Part shown: piece by piece, positions 45,176-53,556 of the stretch
Layout: the number at the start of each line of letters is the position of its first letter
Position numbering within the stretch: position 1 is the first letter of the stretch
Assembly: GCF_900312995.1 (NCBI RefSeq)
Contig: NZ_ONZI01000001.1
Coordinates: forward strand, 868,001 to 932,000
Direction of reading: 5' to 3'
Source: Kushneria phyllosphaerae
GTDB taxonomy: Bacteria; Pseudomonadota; Gammaproteobacteria; Pseudomonadales; Halomonadaceae
DNA: 64,000 bases
Position numbers and translations under genes: made by a program
The notes under the pieces: model-generated
What the model was told of the DNA's origin: nothing
Databases searched by the model: none
What the model saw: the letters and a program-made list of their open reading frames with translations, nothing else

Positions 45176-46336
45176 ATGAGCAACCTGGAAATCAGCAACA
45201 TTTCAAAGTTCTATGAAGGACGAGAGGTGTTGAAAAATGTCGGTTTCAAGTCATCGGAAAAGGAATTCATCGTTGTTGTGGGGCCTTCAGGATGTGGCAA
45301 GTCCACTCTGCTCAAGACGATCGCGGGCCTGACCTCGGTAGATGCCGGTCGAATCCTTATTGGTGAACACGACGTTACCCGCGCCGAGCCTGGTGATCGC
45401 GATATCGCCATGGTGTTTCAATCCTATGCGCTTTATCCCCACATGACCGTGGCTGAAAACATGGGGTTCGGGCTGCGTATGGCGGGTCATCCAAAACAGC
45501 AGATCAGGGAAGCCGTCGAGCATGCCGCCAGCATCCTCAGAATCACCGACTATCTCGATATGCGTCCCAAACAGCTTTCCGGCGGCCAGCGCCAGCGTGT
45601 CGCCATCGGGCGGGCGATCACTCGTTCCCCCGCCGTTTTTCTGTTCGATGAGCCACTGTCCAACCTTGATGCCGCGCTGCGTACGCAAATGCGCGTCGAA
45701 ATTGGTCAGCTTTACCGCCGCCTCGATGCAACGATGGTCTACGTGACGCACGATCAGGTGGAGGCGATGACGATGGCCACGCGCATCGTGCTGATGAACA
45801 GCGGCGTCATTGAGCAGGTGGGGTCACCGATCGAGCTTTATGCCAATCCCGTCAACCGTTTTGTGGCCGGGTTTCTGGGATCACCACGGATGAACTTCAT
45901 TGAGGCCAGTGTCACCGATGTGAACGACGAGCAAATTGTGGTCGCTCTTGAAGGTCTTGATGACATTCGAGTTGCCAGAAGACATGGGGTTGGCGTCAGC
46001 AGGGGGGACACGGTAACGCTGGGAATTCGTCCAGAAGAAATCTCGGTCGGGCGTCAGCGCCGCCATCAATTACCTGCCAGAGTCGAGCTGGTAGAGCAGT
46101 TGGGCAGGGAAGTGATTGCCTACGTCGATACGGGCAGCATCAGGGCCATCGAATCCGAAAATGGACTGGGGCATTTGACCATCCAGGTCGATCGTAAATC
46201 GGCGATGTCGCGAGATGACGATATCCACATTGGCTTTGATGCCGAAGACATTTATCTGTTCAACGCCGATGGCATGACGATGACGCCGAATCGGGATACT
46301 GAAAAAAGCCCCGTCCATGAGGTCAGTGAAGCATGA
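45176..46336 (+). CDS. Sugar ABC transporter ATPase (MalK/UgpC-like)
   Basis: A 386-aa cytoplasmic ATPase. Walker A is GPSGCGKST (residues 36-44), the signature LSGGQRQRVAIGRA, Walker B VFLFDEPLSNLDA and the switch His in VTHDQVEAM. Residues ~240-386 form the OB-fold (TOBE) regulatory domain. It overlaps the GH42 gene by 4 bp. Confidence 0.95.
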   Translation: MSNLEISNISKFYEGREVLKNVGFKSSEKEFIVVVGPSGCGKSTLLKTIAGLTSVDAGRILIGEHDVTRAEPGDRDIAMVFQSYALYPHMTVAENMGFGLRMAGHPKQQIREAVEHAASILRITDYLDMRPKQLSGGQRQRVAIGRAITRSPAVFLFDEPLSNLDAALRTQMRVEIGQLYRRLDATMVYVTHDQVEAMTMATRIVLMNSGVIEQVGSPIELYANPVNRFVAGFLGSPRMNFIEASVTDVNDEQIVVALEGLDDIRVARRHGVGVSRGDTVTLGIRPEEISVGRQRRHQLPARVELVEQLGREVIAYVDTGSIRAIESENGLGHLTIQVDRKSAMSRDDDIHIGFDAEDIYLFNADGMTMTPNRDTEKSPVHEVSEA

Positions 46337-48468
46337 ATGATAATTCGGAAAGGAAGCTATCGGCTTGGCGGCCGATCGATACGAATACTTTTCTCTTCGG
46401 GGTGCCGCACTATCCCGAACACATCGAGGAAAGCTGGTGGCAGCAGGACGCTGAAAGAATGGTAGCGTGCGGTTTCAATACTGTTCGGATGGGTGAGTTC
46501 GCATGGCACCTGTTTGAGCCATGTGAAGGCGTTTACGATTTCAGCCTTTTTGACCGGGCCATCGATGTTCTCGCAAACGCCGGCATCAAGACGATTTTGT
46601 GCACCCCGACGGCCACTCCGCCTCGATGGCTTACAGCGAAATATCCTGAAGTGCTGCGTGTGGATAAAAATGGCCGACAGATGAGTCATGGCTCTCGACA
46701 ACATGCTGACACCATCCATCCGTTGTTTCGCGAGTTTTCACGCCGGATTACACGGGCGATGGCAGAACACTATCGCGATAATCCCAACGTGATTGGCTGG
46801 CAGACGGACAACGAGTTGAACACCAGTATGTCCGAGTCTTATTCCGATGCGGCTCGGGCCGAGTTTCAGAGCTTCTGCGAGCGCAAGTATCGAAGCATCG
46901 AATCACTCAACGCGGCATGGGGCGGCGATTTCTGGGCAACGGCCTACCGTGGTTTTGATCAGGTCGTTTTGCCGCTTCCCAACGCGCCCGTACACTGCAG
47001 CCCGGGTCACGTTCAGGACTATCACCGTTTTCTGGCGCATACGACCATGCAGTTTCAGCGCGATCAGGTTGAAATCCTGCGCCAGACCAACGCCGACTGG
47101 TTCGTTTTTCACAATATGGGCAAGCTTGAGAACGTCGATTTCCGCAACGGCTTTGCCAGTGATCTCGATTTTGTCGGCTACGATGTCTACCCGTTCCTGC
47201 ATGAGGAAAAAGCCCGCATCGGAGGGCATGCCTATATGCAGGCAAGTCAGCTCGATCTGTGCCGTGGCTATGCCGGCAACTTCATTGTGCCCGAGCAGCA
47301 GTCCGGTTTCGGCAGCCAGGTGGATTTTTCCACTTTAACGCCTGAGCCCGGTGAAATGCGCCGCATGGCGTTTTCCTCCATCGCGCATGGGGCCGACGGA
47401 CTGATGTTCTTCCGCTGGCGTCCGGCCCATTTCGGTGCCGAAATATACTGGATGGGGATTATCGATCACGACAATATCCCCCGGCGCCGATTCGAGGAGG
47501 CCAAACAGGTTGGCGCTGAAATCCACCAGGTGGCCGAGCACACCCTTGGCACCACCGTGCGTATCGATATCGGCATCGCCAGCGCCGAGTTCGACAATGA
47601 CATTGCCCATAAAAGCTACCCCATCGGTTTTCCATCTCCTCATGATGACGCCATCCTGCTGCACCGCGCCTGCTTCCAGCGCGGCATTGCGGCAGGCTTT
47701 GTCCATCCCGAGGACGCGCTCGAGCGTCTGAAGGTCTTCTATGTGCCGCACTGGCTCATGTGGAAGGATGAATGGAGTGAACGTCTTGAGCAGTTCGCCA
47801 GAGCCGGCGGCACCGTGATCATCGGGGCGCGTACCGGCTCCCGGAATACCGACAACCATGTCATACGGGTGCCGGCGCCCGGCGAGACACTCACTGCCCT
47901 GACCGGTGTGCAGGTCGAGGAGTTTGGCCCTCTCGCAGCGCCGGATCAGGAGGCTCTCATGGGCCGCGCGCCGACGCCTCATGGGGAGTTCACCACGACG
48001 GCGCGTCCCACGGAGGCCTCACAGCGTCGCTATCGTTTCGAGTTCAAGGGCCAGGAGCTCACCGCCGGTCACTGCTATGAAATCCTCGATCCCTCAAGCG
48101 ATGTCGACGTGCTGGCCCGCTGGTCCAATCGCTTCCTGGAAGGGCGCGCGGCCATAACGCGCCGTCAGGTCGGTGCGGGCCAGGTGCTCTATGTGGGAAC
48201 TTATCTGACCGACGAGCTGGCAGAGCGTCTCACTGACTGGGTCATGGCGAACGGGAAAGTCGAACCACTGATTCCTGATCTTCCGCAGGGCATCGACGTG
48301 ACCCTGCGAGAGAAGGACGGCCAGAAGCTGTTGTTTGTCATGAATACCGAATGCTTCGAGCAGCGTCTCGATTCCGTGGCCGCTGGAGTGGATTTGCTGA
48401 CCGATAACCGGGTGGATGGCTCCCTGACGCTGGAGGGTTATGGCTGTGCGATCATCGATATGTCGTAG
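46333..48468 (+). CDS. GH42 beta-galactosidase
   Basis: A 711-aa cytoplasmic glycoside hydrolase (no signal peptide). The TIM barrel starts FGVPHYPEHIEESWWQQDAERM in pieces. Glu161, after Asn160 in GWQTDNELN, is the acid/base, and Glu321 in FIVPEQQSG is the nucleophile. The trimerisation domain (residues ~390-600) and a beta C-domain follow. It hydrolyses terminal beta-galactosides, and with the ABC importer forms a galactoside uptake-and-cleavage unit. Length is normal for the family. Confidence 0.94.
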   Translation: MNDNSERKLSAWRPIDTNTFLFGVPHYPEHIEESWWQQDAERMVACGFNTVRMGEFAWHLFEPCEGVYDFSLFDRAIDVLANAGIKTILCTPTATPPRWLTAKYPEVLRVDKNGRQMSHGSRQHADTIHPLFREFSRRITRAMAEHYRDNPNVIGWQTDNELNTSMSESYSDAARAEFQSFCERKYRSIESLNAAWGGDFWATAYRGFDQVVLPLPNAPVHCSPGHVQDYHRFLAHTTMQFQRDQVEILRQTNADWFVFHNMGKLENVDFRNGFASDLDFVGYDVYPFLHEEKARIGGHAYMQASQLDLCRGYAGNFIVPEQQSGFGSQVDFSTLTPEPGEMRRMAFSSIAHGADGLMFFRWRPAHFGAEIYWMGIIDHDNIPRRRFEEAKQVGAEIHQVAEHTLGTTVRIDIGIASAEFDNDIAHKSYPIGFPSPHDDAILLHRACFQRGIAAGFVHPEDALERLKVFYVPHWLMWKDEWSERLEQFARAGGTVIIGARTGSRNTDNHVIRVPAPGETLTALTGVQVEEFGPLAAPDQEALMGRAPTPHGEFTTTARPTEASQRRYRFEFKGQELTAGHCYEILDPSSDVDVLARWSNRFLEGRAAITRRQVGAGQVLYVGTYLTDELAERLTDWVMANGKVEPLIPDLPQGIDVTLREKDGQKLLFVMNTECFEQRLDSVAAGVDLLTDNRVDGSLTLEGYGCAIIDMS

Positions 48469-48535
48469 TCGTTGCCCTGATGATGCGCGCTGGATGACGA
48501 CGCGCGGTTGATCCGGGAACACAGGATCAATGAAA

Positions 48536-48570
48536 GGCTCGCCCCGATATTGCATCGGGCGGGCCTTTTT
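48536..48570 (+). terminator. Terminator after the GH42 gene
   Basis: An imperfect GC-rich stem (core CCCGAT/ATCGGG) is followed by five T, 68 bp past the stop. Confidence 0.75.
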
Positions 48571-48656
48571 CCGATCAGTACGCCAGTGCCTGAGTCTCGT
48601 TGATAACCTGTCGCGCCCCTTGAAGTGCCCTCAACGGTGTAACCTTCGTCAGGAGG

Positions 48657-48790
48657 TCAAGTTCGCCGCGGCGCAGGGTGTGATCGATGAATCCGCCGTG
48701 GTACGCGAAACGCTGGGGTCCATGCGTCGCGCCGGCGCCGATCTGATCATGACCTACTTCGCCCCGCAGCTGCTGGAAGAAGGGCTGTAA
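48657..48790 (+). pseudogene. Duplicated 3' end of hemB
   Basis: These 134 bp align without gaps to the last 134 bp of hemB (40561-40694), including the stop codon. I count 9 mismatches, almost all synonymous; the one amino-acid change is Ala to Ser in LGAMRR. The catalytic part is missing, so it cannot be functional. Similarity continues, weaker, through a terminator. It marks the right boundary of the ROK/ABC/GH42 cargo. Confidence 0.93.
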
Positions 48791-49117
48791 ACACGGCTTC
48801 CCATGAAGGATTGAAACCAGAACCGCGCTCCGGCGCGGTTTTTGGTGGCGTTGTCTTCGGACAAACCCTGACAGGATGAGGGGAGCGGTACTGTCTACGC
48901 TTGTTTTGATCCGAGTAGGCCAGGCTCACTCCGGTTAGTGTGCTCGAAAAAGGCGTTCGGCATCGCCCCGGTACTCTATCCCATAACGGCACAGGTGCTG
49001 ATCGGGAAGCCGTTCCAGCCATGCGAGCGTCATCGCCGCTCACCATCTGAGCTGTGTTTACTGCTATACGCTCTGGCAACGCTGAACATTTCCCGGACAC
49101 TGACGAAGAGACCCATC
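48791..49117. other. Intergenic region with duplicated hemB terminator
   Basis: Its first ~55 bp resemble the hemB 3' flank (shared GATTGAAAC and terminator). The remaining ~270 bp hold no gene and should contain the frnE promoter. Confidence 0.6.
48821..48843 (+). terminator. Terminator following the hemB fragment
   Basis: Perfect AACCGCGC/GCGCGGTT arms, a 4-nt loop and a T-run. It is the counterpart of the hairpin at 40723 and is the better formed of the two. Confidence 0.85.
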
Positions 49118-49774
49118 ATGGAAAAGTTGAGAATTGACCTGGTATCCGATGTTGCCTGCCCGTGGTGCGCAATCGGCTATCGCCGCCTGGCACAGGCACT
49201 GGAAACACTTGAGGGCGAGATCGACGTTGAGCTCGTCTGGCAGCCCTTTGAGCTCAACCGGGATATGCCGCCCGAGGGCGAGCCGATTCTGGAACACCTG
49301 TGTCGCAAGTACGGCAAGGACGCGGCCACCATGGAACAGTCCCAGCGTGAGATTATGGCGGTGGCGGAAGAACTTGGATTGAACTTCCGTGGCGCCGTTG
49401 AACGTCGAGCGAACAATACGTTCGATGCCCATCGCGTGCTGGCGTGGGCCGCCACCCAAAACCGGGAGACACCTCTGCAGCTGGCCCTGTTTGAGGCCTA
49501 CTTTGGTGAGGCGAAAAACCCTTCAGATCCGGAAGTGCTACGCGAAAAGGCGATTTCGGTTGGACTTGACGGTGACACCGCTGAAGCCATCGCACGCTCT
49601 GATCAGTACGCGGACGAGGTTCGAGCGGCGCAGCAGCAATTCATGGAGGCAGGCGTGAGCGCCGTGCCGGGCTTCATCCTCGATGGCCGCTACCTGATTT
49701 CCGGCGCCCAGCCCGCCGATGTGCTGGTCGATGCGCTGCGTCAGGTGGCGGAAGAAAACGCTAATCGCCAATGA
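49118..49774 (+). CDS. frnE: FrnE-like DsbA-family oxidoreductase
   Basis: A 218-aa protein of the DsbA/2-hydroxychromene isomerase fold. The active site Cys14-Pro-Trp-Cys17 lies in SDVACPWCAIGYRRL. The cis-proline loop is SAVPGFILDGRYLISGAQ. No signal peptide, so cytoplasmic. I start at the ATG at 49118, matching family length. FrnE proteins handle disulfides under oxidative stress. It is probably the ancestral downstream neighbour of hemB. Confidence 0.9.
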   Translation: MEKLRIDLVSDVACPWCAIGYRRLAQALETLEGEIDVELVWQPFELNRDMPPEGEPILEHLCRKYGKDAATMEQSQREIMAVAEELGLNFRGAVERRANNTFDAHRVLAWAATQNRETPLQLALFEAYFGEAKNPSDPEVLREKAISVGLDGDTAEAIARSDQYADEVRAAQQQFMEAGVSAVPGFILDGRYLISGAQPADVLVDALRQVAEENANRQ

Positions 49775-49876
49775 TCCAGAAGCGCTGACCCTCTCCCAAG
49801 ACACACCCTCCCCAAATCCGGATAATGGCGGGTAATTCGCCCTGCGCGTCACCCGTCACCAATCCGGTTCTGCCTC

Positions 49877-52078
49877 ATGGAAATCAAGGTCAACTATCTC
49901 GACAACCTCCGTCAGGAGGCGAAGTTCGATGACTTCACCGTCATCACCGACCAGCCGATTCGCTACAAGGGCGATGGCTCTGCGCCCGGCCCGTTCGATT
50001 ACTTTCTGGCCTCCACGGTGCTGTGCGCGGCCTATTTCGTGCGCGTGTACTGCAACGCCCGCGAGATCCCGACCGAGAATATCCGGCTCTCCCAGAACAA
50101 CATCGTTGACCCGGACAACCGCTATAACCAGATTTTCCGCATTCAGGTCGAGCTGCCGGATGACATCTCCGACAAGGACCGCACTGGCATTCTGCGCTCG
50201 ATCGAGCGCTGCTCGGTCAAGCGGGTGATCCAGAATAACCCCGAGTTCCAGATCGAGGTGGTCGATAACATCGATGAGGATGCCCAGGCGCTGCTGATGG
50301 GTGGCACGGCCGGAAAGGAGGGCGCCGAAGGGCAGAGCACCTGGATCGAGGGCAAGGACCTGCCGCTGGAGCAGACCATTGCCAACATGACCGGCATTCT
50401 TGAGCGCCTGGGGATGAAGATCGAGATCGCCTCGTGGCGCAATATCGTGCCCAACGTCTGGTCGCTGCACATCCGCGATGCGGCCTCCCCCATGTGTTTC
50501 ACCAACGGCAAGGGGTCGACCAAGGAAGCCGCGCTGTGCTCGGCGCTGGGCGAGTTCATCGAGCGCCTGTCCTGCAACTTCTTCTACAACGATCAGTTTT
50601 TCGGCACCGAGATCGCCAATAGCGAGTTTGTTCATTACCCCAGCGAGCGCTGGTTCCCGCCGGGCGCAGACGATGCCCTGCCGGACGGCGTGCTGGATGA
50701 CCACTGCCGGGCGATCTTTAATCCCGACGGCGAGCTGCGCGCCTCGCACCTGATCGATACCAACTCCGGCCGGGCGGATCGCGGCATCGTCGCGCTGCCG
50801 TTCACCCGCCACTCGGACGGTGAGACGGTGTGGTTCCCGTCGAACCTGATCGAGAATCTCTTTCTCAGCAACGGCATGAGTGCGGGCAATACGCTGGCGG
50901 AAGCGCAGGTGCAGTGCCTCTCAGAAATCTTCGAGCGGGCGGTGAAGCGCCAGATCATCGAGCAGGAAATCGCCCTGCCGGACGTGCCCGAGGAGGTGCT
51001 GGCGCGCTATCCCGGCATCAAGGCCGGTATCGACGCGCTGGAAGCCCAGGGCTTTCCGGTGCTGGTGAAGGATGCTTCCCTCGGCGGGCGCTATCCGGTC
51101 GCCTGTGTGACGCTGATGAACCCACGCACCGGCGGCGTGTTCGCCTCCTTCGGCGCCCACCCGAGCCTGCAGGTGGCGATCGAGCGCAGCCTCACCGAGC
51201 TGCTGCAGGGCCGCAGTTTCGAGGGCATGGATGACCTGCCTCAGCCGACCTTCAACTCTCAGGCGGTGGCGGAGCCGAACAACTTCGTTGAGCACTTCAT
51301 CGACTCCTCCGGTGTGGTCTCGTGGCGCTTCTTCAGCGCCCGCGCGGACGTCGAGTTCTGCGACTGGGACTTCTCGGGCGACACGAGTGAGGAAGCCGAG
51401 CAACTGTTCGCGATTCTGGCCGAGGACGGTCATGAAGCGTACGTGACCCACCATGAGGACCTGGGTGCACCGGTGTGCCGCATTCTGGTGCCGGGCTACT
51501 CCGAGGTGTACCCGGTGGATGATCTGGTGTGGGACAACACCAACATGGCGCTCACCTACCGCGAAGACATCCTGAATCTGCACGCGCTGGAAGATGAGCA
51601 ACTTAGCGATCTGCTCGAGCGGCTGGAAGAGAGCGAGCTCGACGAGCAGATGAAGATCGTCACGCTCATCGGCGTCGAGTTCGACGACAACACCGTCTGG
51701 TCGGAGCTGACGATCGCCGAGCTGAAGCTCCTGATCAGCCTGGCGCTGGGACAGTACGAGGACGCGCTCGACCGCACGCAGATGTTTTTGCAGTTCAACG
51801 ACAACACCCGCGACCGCGGCCTGTTCTATCAGGCGCTTACCGCGGTGCTCGAGATCGCCATCGATGACGAGCTGGAGTTCGAGGACTACCACAAAAACCT
51901 CTCGCGCATGTTCGGCGAGGAGAAGATTCTTGCTGCGGTGGGCTCGGTCAACGGCGACGTGCGCTTTTATGGCCTCACCGAGACCAATATGACCCTGGAA
52001 GGCATCGACCGGCATCAGCGCCTGATCACCAGCTATCAGAAGCTTCATGCATGGCGTGCGGCGAACGCTAAAGGCTGA
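49877..52078 (+). CDS. ycaO: OsmC-YcaO domain protein
   Basis: A 733-aa fusion. Residues ~1-135 form an OsmC-like domain (GPFDYFLASTVLCAAYFVRVY). Residues ~150-570 form a YcaO ATP-dependent domain (TNGKGSTKEAALCSALGEFIERLS, EAQVQCLSEIFERAVKR). The C-terminal ~160 residues are helical with TPR-like character (EDALDRTQMFLQFNDNTRDRGLF). E. coli YcaO supports beta-methylthiolation of ribosomal protein S12. I treat this as that housekeeping type, not a peptide azoline maker, because no precursor or partner gene is nearby. Its last ~350 bp and terminator recur at 53020-53433. Confidence 0.9.
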   Translation: MEIKVNYLDNLRQEAKFDDFTVITDQPIRYKGDGSAPGPFDYFLASTVLCAAYFVRVYCNAREIPTENIRLSQNNIVDPDNRYNQIFRIQVELPDDISDKDRTGILRSIERCSVKRVIQNNPEFQIEVVDNIDEDAQALLMGGTAGKEGAEGQSTWIEGKDLPLEQTIANMTGILERLGMKIEIASWRNIVPNVWSLHIRDAASPMCFTNGKGSTKEAALCSALGEFIERLSCNFFYNDQFFGTEIANSEFVHYPSERWFPPGADDALPDGVLDDHCRAIFNPDGELRASHLIDTNSGRADRGIVALPFTRHSDGETVWFPSNLIENLFLSNGMSAGNTLAEAQVQCLSEIFERAVKRQIIEQEIALPDVPEEVLARYPGIKAGIDALEAQGFPVLVKDASLGGRYPVACVTLMNPRTGGVFASFGAHPSLQVAIERSLTELLQGRSFEGMDDLPQPTFNSQAVAEPNNFVEHFIDSSGVVSWRFFSARADVEFCDWDFSGDTSEEAEQLFAILAEDGHEAYVTHHEDLGAPVCRILVPGYSEVYPVDDLVWDNTNMALTYREDILNLHALEDEQLSDLLERLEESELDEQMKIVTLIGVEFDDNTVWSELTIAELKLLISLALGQYEDALDRTQMFLQFNDNTRDRGLFYQALTAVLEIAIDDELEFEDYHKNLSRMFGEEKILAAVGSVNGDVRFYGLTETNMTLEGIDRHQRLITSYQKLHAWRAANAKG

Positions 52079-52104
52079 TTACTGCGTCATCATGTACTGC
52101 ATAG

Positions 52105-52129
52105 CGCCCACTTTCGAGTGGGCGTTTTT
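52105..52129 (+). terminator. ycaO terminator
   Basis: CGCCCACT/AGTGGGCG with a TTCG loop and five T. An almost identical copy follows the ycaO fragment at 53410. Confidence 0.95.
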
Positions 52130-52313
52130 GTTTTGGTCAGATTTTGGTTGCGTGCTTTTATCCTGAATGGATTGTCGAGCTATTTTAATTAATGGCTTGG
52201 ATACGAGATAGTATGATGAACAGCATCCTTTAATATAAAAAATCACTTAAGCCAAAAAACGAGAGTGAAGGCCAGCGTCCTTTGGATGTCAGAGCAACTA
52301 AGGAGGAAATTAG

Positions 52314-52994
52314 GTGACTACGATGGCGCAAGCGATTCAAAGTATAGTCGAGAGAGCGGGCTACAGTCTTAGCTCCGAGGATATAAAGAAGAAAGTGGAG
52401 GCAGCTTACCCCGGCAAGTGGAGGCCCACTACTCTTCAAGCACACCTATATGCTTGCTCGGTCAACAATCCAAAAGGCTACATTCACCATCCGTACGCCA
52501 CCAAGTTCTTATACAAGAACAGTGACGGCACTTTTGAGTTTTACTCTGAGAAGAAGCACGGGCCGAATGAATGGGCGCCGACTGAGGGTGAAGAGGATGA
52601 AGGCGGAGCAATCGAGCTGGTTGAGGCCTCCATCAGCTTGGAAAGGGATATTGAGGAACACCTTATCAATAATCTTCATATCTTGGAGCCTGGTTTAACG
52701 CTGGTAGCGCGTCAGTACAATACGGAAGTTGGAAGAATCGACATCTTGGCCGAAGATAAAAACGGCACACGGGTCATCATTGAGCTGAAGGTTGGTGGCG
52801 CAAAAGACTCCGTTATTGGCCAAATAGCTCGATACGTTGGATGGTTTGCGCGCGAAGACGGACAACCGCCGCGCAGTATTATCGTTGCAAGTGAATTTCC
52901 AGAAGGCGTTCGCTACGCGGCAACGATGATCCAGGGTCTGACTCTACTCACATATCGCGTCAATTTTTCATTTGAGCAAGCGCTTTTGGCTTAG
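52314..52994 (+). CDS. NucS-like PD-(D/E)XK nuclease with N-terminal helical domain
   Basis: A 226-aa protein starting at GTG with AAGGAG upstream. Residues 1-75 are a compact helix-rich domain (QAIQSIVERAGYSLSSEDIKKKV) that may bind DNA. Residues ~105-226 form a NucS/DUF91-type nuclease: Glu114 region, Asp143 (VGRIDILAED), Glu157-x-Lys159 (VIIELKVG), Gln170 and Arg173-Tyr174. It is cargo between intact ycaO and a second ycaO 3' end. Base composition is lower in GC than ycaO. A defence or DNA-repair role is possible; the target is unknown. Confidence 0.8.
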   Translation: MTTMAQAIQSIVERAGYSLSSEDIKKKVEAAYPGKWRPTTLQAHLYACSVNNPKGYIHHPYATKFLYKNSDGTFEFYSEKKHGPNEWAPTEGEEDEGGAIELVEASISLERDIEEHLINNLHILEPGLTLVARQYNTEVGRIDILAEDKNGTRVIIELKVGGAKDSVIGQIARYVGWFAREDGQPPRSIIVASEFPEGVRYAATMIQGLTLLTYRVNFSFEQALLA

Positions 52995-53019
52995 GGACAG
53001 TAGGAGGCACAATTAAAGC

Positions 53020-53382
53020 GTCGACCTAAACTTTCTGATCAGCCTTGCGCTGGGGCAGTACGAGGAAGCGCTCGACCGCACGCAGATGTTCTTGCAGTTC
53101 AACGACAACACCCGCGACCGCGGCCTGTTCTATCAGGCGCTCACCGCGGTGCTCGAGATCGCCATCGATGACGAGCTTGAGTTCGAGGACTACTACAAGA
53201 ACCTTTCACGCATGTTCGGCGAGGAGAAGATTCTTGCCGCGGTGGGTTCGGTCAATGGCGACGTGCGCTTTTATGGCCTCACCGAGACCGGCATGCAGCT
53301 GGAAGGCATCGACCGGCATCAGCGCCTGATCACCAGCTACCAGAAGCTTCATGCCTGGCGGGTGGCAAATGCCAAACGCTGA
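53020..53382 (+). pseudogene. Duplicated 3' end of ycaO
   Basis: From 53035 to the stop at 53382 this aligns without gaps to 51731-52078 of ycaO; a few upstream codons (VDLNF against AELKL) also match. Amino-acid differences are few, for example Asp to Glu, His to Tyr, and TNMT to TGMQ. The YcaO catalytic part is absent. A matching terminator follows. It bounds the nuclease cargo on the right. Confidence 0.92.
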
Positions 53383-53409
53383 TTAGCAAGTCATCATGTT
53401 GTGCATAGT

Positions 53410-53433
53410 GCCCACTTTCGAGTGGGCGTTTTT
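53410..53433 (+). terminator. Terminator following the ycaO fragment
   Basis: GCCCACT/AGTGGGC with the same TTCG loop and T-run as the ycaO terminator. Confidence 0.92.
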
Positions 53434-53556
53434 GTTTGGAGCGTCTGCCGGAACTTAATGTCTGTGTCTCTCTCGAGCCTTCATCGGGCTGTCATTTAAG
53501 GACCTTAGGCTGCTCTTCTCGATGCCGATCCCCCTGAACGCGAGAGGACACCACCC

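Noticed and set aside
48530..48790. 86-aa frame ending with hemB sequence as a real gene
   Set aside because: The upstream part crosses the GH42 terminator and has no SD or homology. Only the hemB remnant is meaningful.
40710..48830. GATTGAAAC motifs resembling CRISPR repeat ends
   Set aside because: Only two copies occur, 8 kb apart, within the duplicated hemB 3' flanks. There is no repeat-spacer array and no cas gene.
49877..52078. YcaO protein as part of a thiazole/oxazole peptide system
   Set aside because: It is the OsmC-YcaO fusion found as a core gene, with no precursor peptide, dehydrogenase or partner nearby.
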